Part shown: positions 32,388 through 41,500 of the stretch, one piece after another
How positions within the stretch are numbered: the first letter of the stretch is position 1
How the letters are laid out: the number at the start of each line of letters is the position of its first letter
Assembly: GCF_023242365.1 (NCBI RefSeq)
Contig: NZ_JALLIX010000049.1
Span: 1-48,321 of the forward strand
Length of the DNA stretch: 48,321 bases
Direction of reading: 5' to 3'
Source of the DNA: Pseudomonas sp. MWU13-2100
GTDB taxonomy: Bacteria; Pseudomonadota; Gammaproteobacteria; Pseudomonadales; Pseudomonadaceae
Translations under genes and position numbers: made by a program
The notes under the pieces: generated by a model
What the model was told of the DNA's origin: nothing
Databases searched by the model: none
Seen by the model: only the letters and a program-made list of their open reading frames with translations

Positions 32388-32708
32388 TCAGTCTTCAGCG
32401 ACGGTGTTCTTCGCCAGGATGGCGTTGGCCAACTCCATGTCGGTGACCTTCAAGCCCGGGTTGTCGGCTCGCAGTTTCTGCATGGCGGCCTCCAGGTAAG
32501 GGCCGCGGATGCCGCCATCGCTGGCTACGAAGCTGCTGGCATCATCCTGGGCCGCGACCACCAGCTTGTGGTCCTTCCTGAAGGTCAGGTAGGTGGAACC
32601 GGTGGTGGCGCCAGAGGAAAGGACGTTGCGCCAGAACTCGTCGGCCATCGCGGCGCCAACGGGAAGGGTAAACAAGGCCAATGCGACAACTGCTGTTTTA
32701 AGACGCAT
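32388..32708 (-). CDS. DUF2388-family exported protein
   Basis: Periplasmic protein of 106 residues. A signal peptide (LKTAVVALALFTLPVGAAMA, cleavage before DEF) is followed by a small domain with SSGATTGSTYLTFRKDHKLVVAAQDDASSFVASDGGIRGPYLEAAM, the pattern of Pseudomonas DUF2388 proteins, which often occur as several paralogues per genome. The function is unknown. It has its own terminator. Confidence 0.88.
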   Translation of the reverse strand: MRLKTAVVALALFTLPVGAAMADEFWRNVLSSGATTGSTYLTFRKDHKLVVAAQDDASSFVASDGGIRGPYLEAAMQKLRADNPGLKVTDMELANAILAKNTVAED

Positions 32709-32775
32709 GAGGGTGACTCCGGTGTGGGTATTTGAGAGGTTTGATTGCCGTTGTCATACCGGAGTTCAATTGACT

Positions 32776-33225
32776 TCACTCAATCCTTTGCACATGCAAG
32801 GTACTGCCGTCCTGGCCGACCACCCGGACCTGGGTGCCGACTTCGCAATCCGGTCCGCTGGCCATCCAGACGCTGTCGCCGACCTTGATCTTGCCGCGTC
32901 CGGCGACAATGGCGACATGCACCATGAAGGTCCTGCCGAGCAGATCATGCCCGCGCTCATTGAGCCCCGGCTGGTCGCTGGGCCGGGCGTTGCTGCGCTG
33001 GCGTTTCCACCAGAGCCATGCGGTGAGAATCGACAGCACGCCGAACAGCACGAACTGCAGGGTCCAATGCAGGCCGGGAATCAGGTAGGTCAGGATGCCC
33101 ACGGCCGCGGCGGCAGTCCCGACCCACAGCAGGTAACCGCCGGCGCCGAATATTTCGAGAATCAACAACAGCGTGCCGAGGGCCAGCCAGTCCCAGAAGG
33201 ACAGGTGTTGCAGGAATTCCCACAT
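32776..33225 (-). CDS. NfeD family membrane protein
   Basis: Membrane protein of 149 residues with an N-terminal block of hydrophobic helices (about 7-80) and a C-terminal OB-like domain (LGRTFMVHVAIVAGRGKIKVGDSVWMASG). NfeD proteins pair with SPFH/stomatin proteins, and the gene here follows the SPFH gene by 10 bp. The pair is thought to organise membrane microdomains. The ATG at 33225 excludes a 21-residue non-family extension. Confidence 0.92.
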   Translation of the reverse strand: MWEFLQHLSFWDWLALGTLLLILEIFGAGGYLLWVGTAAAAVGILTYLIPGLHWTLQFVLFGVLSILTAWLWWKRQRSNARPSDQPGLNERGHDLLGRTFMVHVAIVAGRGKIKVGDSVWMASGPDCEVGTQVRVVGQDGSTLHVQRIE

Positions 33226-33235
33226 GGGCGTTGCC

Positions 33236-34156
33236 TCAGGGTTTCTTGCTGTCGAACGTGGCCTTGACGATCTCGCCGATGCCGCCAATCGCGCCGATCA
33301 CCTGGCTGGCTTCCAGCGGCATCAGGATCACCTTGCTGTTGTTGGCCGAGGCCAGCTTGCCCAGGGCGTCGATGTATTTCTGTGCGACGAAGTAGTTCAC
33401 CGCCTGTACGTTACCCTTGGCGATGGCCTCGGAGACCACCTGGGTCGCCCGGGCTTCGGCTTCGGCCTGGCGTTCACGGGCCTCGGACTGGAGGAAGGCC
33501 GACTGTCGGGCGCCCTCGGCCTCGAGGATCTGCGCCTGTTTCTTGCCTTCGGCGGTGAGGATCGCCGAGGCGCGCAGGCCTTCGGCCTCGAGGATTTGCG
33601 CGCGCTTGACCCGCTCGGCCTTCATCTGCCCGGACATGGCCGCCATCAGGTCGGCGGGCGGGCTGATGTCCTTGATCTCGATGCGGGTCACCTTGATGCC
33701 CCACGGCGCGGTGGCTTCATCGACGGTGCGCAGCAGGCGCTCGTTGATGGCGTCGCGTTGGCCGAGCATGGCGTCCAGCTCCATGGAGCCGAGCACGGTA
33801 CGGATATTGGTCTGCAACAGGTTGCGGATGGCGTGTTCGAGGTTGTTCACCTCGTAGGCGGCCTGGGCGGCATTGACCACCTGGAAGAAGCACACGGCGT
33901 CGATCTGGACCGTGGCGTTGTCGGCGGTGATGACTTCCTGGGGCGGAATGTCGAGCACGCTTTCCATCACGTTGATCTTGCGCCCGATGCGGTCCATGAC
34001 CGGGATGATGATGTTCAGGCCCGGCTTGAGGGTGTTGGTGTAGCGCCCGAAGCGCTCCACCGTCCATTGATAGCCCTGGGGCACGACCTTGAAGCCCATG
34101 AACACCAGGGCGATGGCCAGGCCGACGAAGAGTAGGAGTACGCTGCCGATTTGCAT
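33236..34156 (-). CDS. SPFH/Band 7 (stomatin-like, QmcA-type) protein
   Basis: Inner-membrane-anchored protein of 306 residues. A single N-terminal helix (about 5-22) is followed by the SPFH domain (KVVPQGYQWTVERFGRY, PGLNIIIPVMDRIGRK) and a long Ala/Glu-rich coiled coil (about 180-255). It has the size and build of E. coli QmcA. It forms a two-gene operon with nfeD. The ATG at 34156 has AGGGA upstream; a TTG 18 bp earlier is less likely. Confidence 0.94.
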   Translation of the reverse strand: MQIGSVLLLFVGLAIALVFMGFKVVPQGYQWTVERFGRYTNTLKPGLNIIIPVMDRIGRKINVMESVLDIPPQEVITADNATVQIDAVCFFQVVNAAQAAYEVNNLEHAIRNLLQTNIRTVLGSMELDAMLGQRDAINERLLRTVDEATAPWGIKVTRIEIKDISPPADLMAAMSGQMKAERVKRAQILEAEGLRASAILTAEGKKQAQILEAEGARQSAFLQSEARERQAEAEARATQVVSEAIAKGNVQAVNYFVAQKYIDALGKLASANNSKVILMPLEASQVIGAIGGIGEIVKATFDSKKP

Positions 34157-34268
34157 GACAATTCCCTGTTGCAAGTGTTTATCGAGAAGGCGGTTACCTT
34201 GAGTGTAACGGGGCTTGCGCGGATAAAAAGTGTTTACTCGGCTGCGGACGCATGTCGTGACACTTTCA

Positions 34269-36050
34269 TCAGCGCTGCTCGCTCTGTGGCGTGACCCGCA
34301 GCACCTCCTCGACGGTGGTCAGCCCCGCCGCGACCTTCTGCGCGCCGGACAGCCGCAGGCTGCGCATGCCGTCCTTGAACGCCTGACGGCGCAGGGCCAG
34401 GAGGTCGGTGTCGGCGTGGATATGCGTTTTCAGGCCATCGTTCAACACCAGGATCTCATAGACCCCGGCGCGCCCGTGATAACCGGTGTCGCGACATTCC
34501 AGGCAACCGACGGCGCGCTGGGCGCCGCTCGGCATCGGCGCCTGCCAGGGCCGGGTCAGGCTTGCCCAGTCGTCCTCTTCCAGCTGGGTCGGCGCCTTGC
34601 AGTGCGGACACAGGGTGCGCACCAGGCGCTGGGCCATGACCCCGAGCACGGTGGCTTTGATCAGGTAATGCGGCACGCCCAGTTCCAACAGGCGGCTGAT
34701 GGCGCTCGGCGCGTCGTTGGTGTGCAGGGTCGAGAGCACCAGGTGCCCGGTGAGCGCGGCCTGGATCGCCATTTCGGCGGTTTCCAGGTCGCGGATCTCG
34801 CCGATCATGATGATGTCCGGGTCCTGGCGCATCAGTGCGCGCACGCCGCTGGCAAAGGTCAGGTCGATATTGTGCTGGACCTGCATCTGGTTGAAGGCCG
34901 GCTCGATCATCTCGATCGGGTCCTCGATGGTGCAGAGGTTGACCTCCGAGGTCGCCAGCTTCTTCAGGGTGGTGTACAGCGTGGTGGTCTTGCCCGAGCC
35001 GGTCGGGCCGGTGACCAGGATGATGCCGTTGGGCTGGCGGGTCATCTCCTGCCAGCGGCGCAGGTCGTCGGCGCCGAAGCCCAACTGGTCGAAATCCTTG
35101 AGCAGTACTTCCGGGTCGAAGATCCGCATGACCATCTTCTCGCCGAAGGCCGTGGGCAGCGTCGACAGGCGCAACTCGACCTCGCCGCCGTCCGGGGTCT
35201 TGGTCTTGACCCGGCCGTCCTGGGGCCTGCGCTTTTCCGCGACGTTCATCCGACCCAGGCTTTTCAGGCGGCTGACAATCGCCATGGTCACCTGGGGCGG
35301 GAACTGGTAGACGTTGTGCAGCACGCCGTCGATGCGAAAGCGCACCGTGCCCTGTTCGCGGCGCGGTTCGATGTGGATGTCGCTGGCCCGTTGCTGGAAG
35401 GCGTACTGGAACAGCCAGTCGACGATATTGACGATATGGGCATCGTTGGCGTCCGGTTCCTGGTCGCTGGCGCCGAGGTTGAGCAACTGTTCGAAGTTGC
35501 CCGGGTTATGGTTCTTCTGGTCGACCAGGCTGGCCCCGCTGACCGACTTGGCCAGGCGGAAAAACTCCACGGTGAAGCGCTGGATATCCAGCGGGTTGGC
35601 CACCACCCGGCGGATCGGCAGTTTCAGCACGTGGCTGAGGTCGGCTTCCCAGGTCCGTACATGGGGCTGGGCGCTGGCGATGGTCACGCCGTCGCGGTCG
35701 ACCGCCACCGCGAGAATCTTGTGCCGTTGCGCGAAAGCGTAGGACATCAACCCGGTGACCGCCGCCACGTTGATCTTCAGCGGGTCGATGCGCAGATACG
35801 GTTGGCCGGCCTGGCGGGCCAGCCAGACGGTCAGGTTTTCCAGATCCAGGGGCTTGCCCGGACGGCTCAAGTCGGCCAGCTGCTGGCTGGCGATGAACTC
35901 CAGCGGGTGCTGCTGGGTATTGCGTGAGGTGCGTCGGGTGGCCAGGGCCTGTTCGGCGACTTCCTGGCTGATAAAACCCTGGGCGACCAGTTCGCGCAAC
36001 AGCTCATTGACATCCAGCCAACGGTCCGGGGAGAGGGGGGCGACGGGCAT
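34269..36050 (-). CDS. Orphan GspE/PilB-family secretion ATPase
   Basis: Type II/IV pilus-class ATPase of 593 residues. The N-terminal GspE_N-like domain covers about 1-170. The core has Walker A GPTGSGKTTT at 348-357, the Asp box with QDPDIIMIGEIRD, the His box TLHTND, and the zinc-finger cysteines in CPHC and CLECRDTGYHGR. No pilin, inner-membrane platform or secretin gene is nearby, so it must serve a distant apparatus or a non-secretory role. A similar lone gene is present at the same conserved position in P. aeruginosa (PA5210, from memory). Confidence 0.92.
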   Translation of the reverse strand: MPVAPLSPDRWLDVNELLRELVAQGFISQEVAEQALATRRTSRNTQQHPLEFIASQQLADLSRPGKPLDLENLTVWLARQAGQPYLRIDPLKINVAAVTGLMSYAFAQRHKILAVAVDRDGVTIASAQPHVRTWEADLSHVLKLPIRRVVANPLDIQRFTVEFFRLAKSVSGASLVDQKNHNPGNFEQLLNLGASDQEPDANDAHIVNIVDWLFQYAFQQRASDIHIEPRREQGTVRFRIDGVLHNVYQFPPQVTMAIVSRLKSLGRMNVAEKRRPQDGRVKTKTPDGGEVELRLSTLPTAFGEKMVMRIFDPEVLLKDFDQLGFGADDLRRWQEMTRQPNGIILVTGPTGSGKTTTLYTTLKKLATSEVNLCTIEDPIEMIEPAFNQMQVQHNIDLTFASGVRALMRQDPDIIMIGEIRDLETAEMAIQAALTGHLVLSTLHTNDAPSAISRLLELGVPHYLIKATVLGVMAQRLVRTLCPHCKAPTQLEEDDWASLTRPWQAPMPSGAQRAVGCLECRDTGYHGRAGVYEILVLNDGLKTHIHADTDLLALRRQAFKDGMRSLRLSGAQKVAAGLTTVEEVLRVTPQSEQR

Positions 36051-36193
36051 GCGGGCTCCTATTCGGTCGGTCCTGCAACCAGCGATGCAGACGTAGTCCC
36101 TGTCTGATCGTCAATTGCCAAGAATAGACGCGAGGCTGCCTGACGTCGGCGTCGATACCAAGACAAAGATTGCGATTTTTTTCAAAAACACCA

Positions 36194-36532
36194 TCAGCCC
36201 GCGGCTTGTGCGCTGTGCAGCTGTGCGCCTTGGGTCGGTTGCAGGGCCACGGAACAGACACTGATCAGATTGCGCATTTTTTCCGCGATGACCTGGGCGC
36301 GGTGCCAGCTCAGGCCGTCCAGCACGACATCGATCGCCAGCAGCCCGTCGTCTTGTTGCGCCTGCACCTGTTGCGGAGTCAGGAACTGCAGGGCGAACAG
36401 GTTCAGCAGGCGACAGAGCAGATCCGGTTCCGCTTCGGCGAGGACCTGGTAGCGCACCTGGCAGTGGGCATTGCCCGCCGCCCAGACATCGGCACGGGTG
36501 GGAGCGTCATGGAGGGCTTCGGGGGAAGGCAT
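36194..36532 (-). CDS. Small ACT-domain-like protein, function unknown
   Basis: Protein of 112 residues. Residues 24-97 follow a beta-alpha-beta-beta-alpha-beta pattern (HCQVRYQVLAEAEPDLLCRLLNLF, then LLAIDVVLDGL, then RAQVIAEKMRNLISVCSVAL), which suggests an ACT-like amino-acid-binding fold. I do not recognise a named family. The ATG at 36532 is preceded by an AGGATCC-like site. It is divergent from an Lrp-type regulator, whose ligand domain has a related fold. Confidence 0.65.
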   Translation of the reverse strand: MPSPEALHDAPTRADVWAAGNAHCQVRYQVLAEAEPDLLCRLLNLFALQFLTPQQVQAQQDDGLLAIDVVLDGLSWHRAQVIAEKMRNLISVCSVALQPTQGAQLHSAQAAG

Positions 36533-36620
36533 GATGAGGATCCTGGGGCGGCGGCGGGATAGTCTTGGGAAATTTTTACACGCCGAGCCGGGCATTTCTT
36601 GTCTATGATGGGCTGGTATT

Positions 36621-36633
36621 GTCTGATCAGGAC
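36621..36633. promoter_or_regulatory. Candidate Lrp-type dyad upstream of the regulator gene
   Basis: The near-palindrome gtctgatcaggac, flanked by att and ataat, sits about 40 bp before the Lrp-family start in an AT-rich stretch. Lrp proteins often bind such sites and repress their own gene. The assignment rests on symmetry and position only. Confidence 0.3.
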
Positions 36634-36671
36634 ATAATCTATTCGCTAGTATGCTTTTATGGGGTTTTTAT

Positions 36672-37148
36672 ATGCACGGCGAGCTGGACACCTATGACCG
36701 CCGGATCCTGGCCTTGCTGCAAGAAGATGCCTCGCTTTCCAGCGCGCAGATTGCCGAACAGGTGGGACTGTCCCAGTCGCCCTGCTGGCGGCGGATTCAG
36801 CGGCTCAAGGAAGAGGGGGTGATCCGTGCCCAGGTGACCTTGCTGGACCGCAAGAAAATCGGCCTCAACACGCAGATCTTCGCCGAGGTCAAACTCAACG
36901 CCCATGGCCGCTCCAACTTCACCGAGTTCACCGAGGCGATTCGTGGTTTCCCGCAAGTGCTGGAGTGTTATGTGCTGATGGGGGCGGTGGATTTCCTGCT
37001 GCGGATCGTCACGGCGGATATCGAGGCCTATGAGCGGTTTTTCTTCGAGAAGCTGTCGATGGTGCCGGGGATCCAGGAGGTCAACTCCATCGTTGCCCTG
37101 TCCGAGATCAAGTCCACCACGAGCTTGCCGGTATTGCGTCCGGCTTGA
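36672..37148 (+). CDS. Lrp/AsnC-family transcriptional regulator
   Basis: Regulator of 158 residues. The N-terminal HTH (LDTYDRRILALLQEDASLSSAQIAEQVGLSQSPCWRRIQRL) is followed by the AsnC/RAM ligand domain (KIGLNTQIFAEVKL, VLECYVLMGAVDFLLRIV). The ATG at 36672 is the family start; an ATG 21 bp earlier is possible. Its target is unknown. Its stop lies 4 bp from the end of the convergent wss operon. Confidence 0.93.
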   Translation: MHGELDTYDRRILALLQEDASLSSAQIAEQVGLSQSPCWRRIQRLKEEGVIRAQVTLLDRKKIGLNTQIFAEVKLNAHGRSNFTEFTEAIRGFPQVLECYVLMGAVDFLLRIVTADIEAYERFFFEKLSMVPGIQEVNSIVALSEIKSTTSLPVLRPA

Positions 37149-37152
37149 GGGT

Positions 37153-37854
37153 TTATTGGGCAAAGACGTCCTTGACGGACACCAGCGTCGGTTTGCCGTT
37201 TTGAGACAGGATCAGCACCGTGTAGCGTTCTCCCTGTTCCAGCAGACCCAGGCTCAGGGGCTCGGTGAGTAAGGTGTCGCTGCACAAGCCTCGCACGGAG
37301 AGCTCTACCGGATTGACCTCGCGACGGTCGAGCAGACCAGGGTTCACGTCATGGAAAATCTGCCGATCCTGGTGGTCTTTGCGCTTCGAATCGTCACCGC
37401 TATGTTGGCCTGCACGCTGCAAACCTCCAAGGGGGCAGTCGGGGTCGGCGTTGATGAATGCCACTGAGGCCTGGAGGCCATTGAAGTCTTTCGGTTGCTC
37501 ACGCACGGTCAGCAGTTCAAAACCCTTGTCGCCGGGCACCACCACCAAGGTCACGAACTCGCCGGGGGACAGCTCCAGCTTGACCGGCACGCTGACACCG
37601 GCACTGCTCAAGGCGCCCGTGACCGGTTTGTCAGCGGGTACCGTGGAGAACGCCGAAATGACTGACGGGGCCAGCGTCTTAGGTGCCTGCTCGCCTTCCG
37701 GGAGCACCTCGAGGGGCGTGTCGAGGGCGTTGACAAAGCGAATGAAAGCCGAGTCCCGGCTCGGCCCGGTGGGATAGAGCGCGGTATCGGCGTGGGTAGC
37801 GGCAAAGCTCATCAGCGTCGCCAGAGCCAACAGCAGTTTGCCTGTCCTGTTCAT
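37153..37854 (-). CDS. wssG: Cellulose acetylation protein WssG (AlgF-like)
   Basis: Exported protein of 233 residues with a signal peptide (cleavage near THA-DT). The mature part resembles AlgF, the periplasmic acetyl-transfer partner of alginate synthesis: SAFIRFVNALDTPLEV, SPGEFVTLVVVPG, ASVAFINADPDCPLGG, DRREVNPVELSVRGLC, GLLEQGERYTVLIL. A charged stretch of about 12 residues (near 153-165) looks inserted relative to the rest. It is last in the wss operon and overlaps wssF by 4 bp. Its expected membrane partners WssH and WssI are not encoded next to it. Confidence 0.8.
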   Translation of the reverse strand: MNRTGKLLLALATLMSFAATHADTALYPTGPSRDSAFIRFVNALDTPLEVLPEGEQAPKTLAPSVISAFSTVPADKPVTGALSSAGVSVPVKLELSPGEFVTLVVVPGDKGFELLTVREQPKDFNGLQASVAFINADPDCPLGGLQRAGQHSGDDSKRKDHQDRQIFHDVNPGLLDRREVNPVELSVRGLCSDTLLTEPLSLGLLEQGERYTVLILSQNGKPTLVSVKDVFAQ

Positions 37855-38510
37855 TTGCCGACCGCCTTGAGCGCCGGGGCCTGCAACAGGGCCTTGACGA
37901 TGTCCTCGCTCCAGGTCTGGTAGCCGGTGCGGGTCAGGTGCTGGCCGTCAATGGTCGCCCACTGGCCTTTGGCGGAGAACTGCAATGAGTCGATATAGCT
38001 GCACGGCGCGACGTTTTTTGCCAGGAAGTCCGACATCACCTTCACGCGTTCATAGGTCTTGCCATATTTGCCGCCCTCGCTGCCCCAGTTCGGTCCGACC
38101 CAGACGCAGGGGGTGTGATGGGCGGCAATGGCCTTGACCAGGTTGTCGGTCTGTTTCCAGATCCAGGCCTTGGGGAAGCTCGGTTTGTCGTAGCTGGCCA
38201 TGGTGTCACCCATGACGATGAGGGTGAGGTTGGGTTTGTCGCTGTCCAGCAAGTCGCCGATCGGCCGGGTCGATGCGTCTGTCAGCATCTTGGCCGCTGC
38301 GCTGCCCCTGCGTTCGGCGCCGCCGCAGGGGCTGGGCGTGGTCTTGAGCCAATCGCCGGCATTGGCCCCGCAGATTCCCAGGGAGTGGACCTGGGCGCCC
38401 TGCCGGCTGAGGGCATCGTGCAGCGGATTGAGCAGGAAATCCGGGGTGGCCACGTGGCTGTCGCCGATGATCAGGATGGTCAGGCCCGCCAGTACGGATG
38501 AAGTTGCCAC
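37851..38510 (-). CDS. wssF: SGNH-type hydrolase WssF
   Basis: Protein of 219 residues of the SGNH/GDSL fold. Block I is IIGDSH at 15-19, a Gly block is GICGANA, block III is IVMGDTM, and the C-terminal DGQH gives the Asp-His pair. In P. fluorescens SBW25 WssF is needed for acetylation of cellulose. An uncleaved hydrophobic N-terminus (VLAGLTILII) may anchor or export it. It lies between the BcsC and WssG genes in the operon. Confidence 0.82.
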   Translation of the reverse strand: MATSSVLAGLTILIIGDSHVATPDFLLNPLHDALSRQGAQVHSLGICGANAGDWLKTTPSPCGGAERRGSAAAKMLTDASTRPIGDLLDSDKPNLTLIVMGDTMASYDKPSFPKAWIWKQTDNLVKAIAAHHTPCVWVGPNWGSEGGKYGKTYERVKVMSDFLAKNVAPCSYIDSLQFSAKGQWATIDGQHLTRTGYQTWSEDIVKALLQAPALKAVGK

Positions 38511-38528
38511 GGTGCATGCTCCCAGTGA

Positions 38529-41500
38529 TCAGTTGGAGTAGGGCGAACGATATGGACTGACCGGCAAGGCCATGGGCCCGGTCATCCTCTCGAACAGGTA
38601 GCGCAGGTACAGTTCGGCGGTCACCTCGCGGTAATCCTGGGCGTTATCCACCCCCAGCGCACCGCCGAGCAGCACGTTCGAACCGAGCCGGTACTCGCCC
38701 GCCGCATTCAGGTTGTAGCCGATGCCGGTGCTGCTCTGGCCCGGATAGGAGAGGTTGTTGGCGGCCTGCTCGGCGCTGTGGCCGGGAAAATAGTCGGCGC
38801 CTTTCTGGTCGATATGCTGGACCCCCACCGCGCCGCTGAGCTTGTAGGTGAAGCGCTCGGAGCGCTGCGACCAGGTGACCGGAACCGCCACGGAAAAGAA
38901 CGTCTGTGGACTGAAGTAGCCGCCGTGGCCGTAGGTGAAGAAACCCTGGTTATTCTCGTAGGACAAGGCCGTGGTGCTCAGGCCCAGGGTCAGCTTGTCG
39001 TCGGGCTGGTTGTCCAGGTACCAGTAGATCCCGCCGCCGAGTTCGGCGCGGGTGTTGGACTCGACGTTGTTGCCGATCAGCTTGTGCAGGGCGCCGTAGC
39101 CGTAGACCCCGACTTCCTGGTCGTCGTAGCCGAGCTGGGCGCGTCCGCCGTTGGCTGTCACGCCACCCCACTTCACGCCGGTTCGCCGGTCTTCGGTCCC
39201 GGCGAAAGAGGTCAGACTGTCGGTGACCGGGCGCCGCGACAGGGCGATGCTGTAGTGCATGTTGGGGCTGGACACCAGCGGCTGGTCCAGGCTCACGCCG
39301 CCGATCACGGTGTTGTAGGTGAAACCCACCGGGCTGACGCCGATATCGGCCTTGATGCCGTGCTCCGGATTTTCCATCGCCACCGCCAATCCCACACCGT
39401 TGGCCTGTTGCGAACCTGGGGAACCGCTGGGCAAGCCGCTGCCCAAGCGCGTGAGGCTATAGCTCCGGACACTGCCGGCGTGCAGCGACACCGGCGTCAC
39501 CCGCAGCGCCACGCGATTGTCACCGGCGGGCAGATTGGCTTCGAAGGGGGTTTCAACATCGGTCAGTTTGCTCAGACCCGATTCATTGTTGTTACTACGC
39601 ACGCTCAGGCCCTGGGCTATATAACCGCTGCGCTCCTGGAGAATCTCATCCAGGGCCAGTTGCGCCGGACTCTGGTTCAGGCGCGCGGAATCGTCTGAAC
39701 GGCGACCGGGGGCAAAGGGGTTGCCGCTTGGGGCCGGGTCACTGTCCAGGCCGCTGTCGGGCACGGCGTCCGAGGAACTGTAGAGCTGTGGTGCAAGGGC
39801 CGGATCGGGCGGCATCGTATCGGCCGCCTCGTTGCCTGGCATCAGCGGATCGGCCGCATGGGCGGCACTTCGGCGCGGTTGTCCGGACTGATTGCGGAAA
39901 GGGTTGTCGCTGTCGTCGTCCAGGTTGCCCTGGGGCTGGCCGTCGCGGCGTTGACCGCCTTCGATGGCCACGGCCTGGCGCAGCAGCTCGGCGGCTTCGG
40001 CGCTCTTGCCCATGGCGCGGTAGGTCCCGGCGGCGCTGGTCAGCACTTTCGGCACCCCCGGCTTGAGCGCCAGGGCGGTCCTGAGGGACTTGTCGGCCTG
40101 GGCGTAGTCATGGTCCTGGGCGGCCAGGCTGGCCACGCTCAGTTGCAGGTCGGCGTTGCGTGGGTCGTTCTGCAGCAGGGGCTTATACAGGGCCATGGCC
40201 TTGGCGTTGTTGCCGCTGGCGGCATACATCCGCGCCAGTGCCGAGACCGCCTGGGTGTCGTGGGGGTACTGCTTCAAGGTCGGCTTGAGGATGTCGTAGG
40301 CCCCGGCCAGATTGCCCTTCTCGCGCAACTGGTCGGCCTGTTTGATGCGGTAGAGTTTCACCAGCTCGGCATAGTGCCGACGATTCGCCTCGTTGAAACG
40401 CGATCCTTGCAAGGCGCGCAGGATATCCGCGGCATCACTGTCCTGGTCGGCCTTGAACAGGATGTCGGCATACAGCAGTTGCAGTTTGGCGTCGGGGCTG
40501 GGGGAGCGCTCCACCAGGTCGCGCATCAGGGCTACGCCCTGTTGTGGCTGCCCGGCGTCGATATAGGCCGAGGCCAGGATCGCTACCCGCTCCGGCTTGC
40601 CGGCGGTCAGCGCCTGGCTGCGGGCCAGCAGGGCCCGGGCCTCCTGGCGTTGTCCGCGCCTGAGGTTGTCGACGGCGGCTTCGGTCTGCACATGCAGGGC
40701 GATTTCCTTGCCCAGTTCGTCCATCTCGCGGCTGCGCCGGGCCGGCGGGATGCGCGCGAGACTGGCCTGGGCGTCCTGCCATTCACCCAGTTGGGCCGAG
40801 AGCAAGGTCCGGGTGTACAGCGCGTCGGGCTGGTCGGGGTGGCGTTTGAGCAGGTCATTGACCTGGTCCTTGGCGGCCTGGGTACGGCCTTGCCCGAGGT
40901 AGATCCGCGCCAGGGCAAAACGTGTCCAGGTATTGCCCGGGTCGTCCACCAACGCCTCGCGGTAGGCTTGCTCGGCGGCACGCAGGTCGCCGCGCTGTTC
41001 GGCGAGCCGCGCCACCTGGGTGGCGCGCAACGAGCGGATGGACACCGTGGAGCCCAGGCGGGCCTGGGCCGCTGCCGGGATCGAGTCGATCAGCTTGAGC
41101 GCCTCATCGGATTTACCCTGCTGTGAGAGCACCGCGATCAGGCCGCCCAGGGCCTGGGGATCGTCGCGATGACTGGCGAGGATGCGCCGGTAACTGGCTT
41201 CGGCCTGGGCCAACTGGCCTTGCTCGACCTGCAAGTTGGCCAGTGCCACCTGGCTGGCCGGCTCACCGGGGTTCTGGCTGGCGGCCTGTTCGATCATTTG
41301 CCGCGCCTGGTCCTGGCGTCCGGCTTTTTGCGCCTCGCTCGCGCCAGCCATCAGCCGCCAGTAGCGGACGTTGTCCAGCGCCTGTTTCCAGGGGTGCCCG
41401 CCGGGTAGTCGGGTGGCCCGCTGCAGCAAGTCCTCGGCTTCGTCCAGGCGCTCCTGCTTTTGCCGCAGGACACCCAGGCCGCCGAGGGCGTCGGGGTCGT

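Noticed and set aside
39858..41126. Plus-strand frame opposite the BcsC gene, checked as a possible hidden cellulase
   Set aside because: It has no GH8 motifs and is antisense to clear TPR coding sequence.
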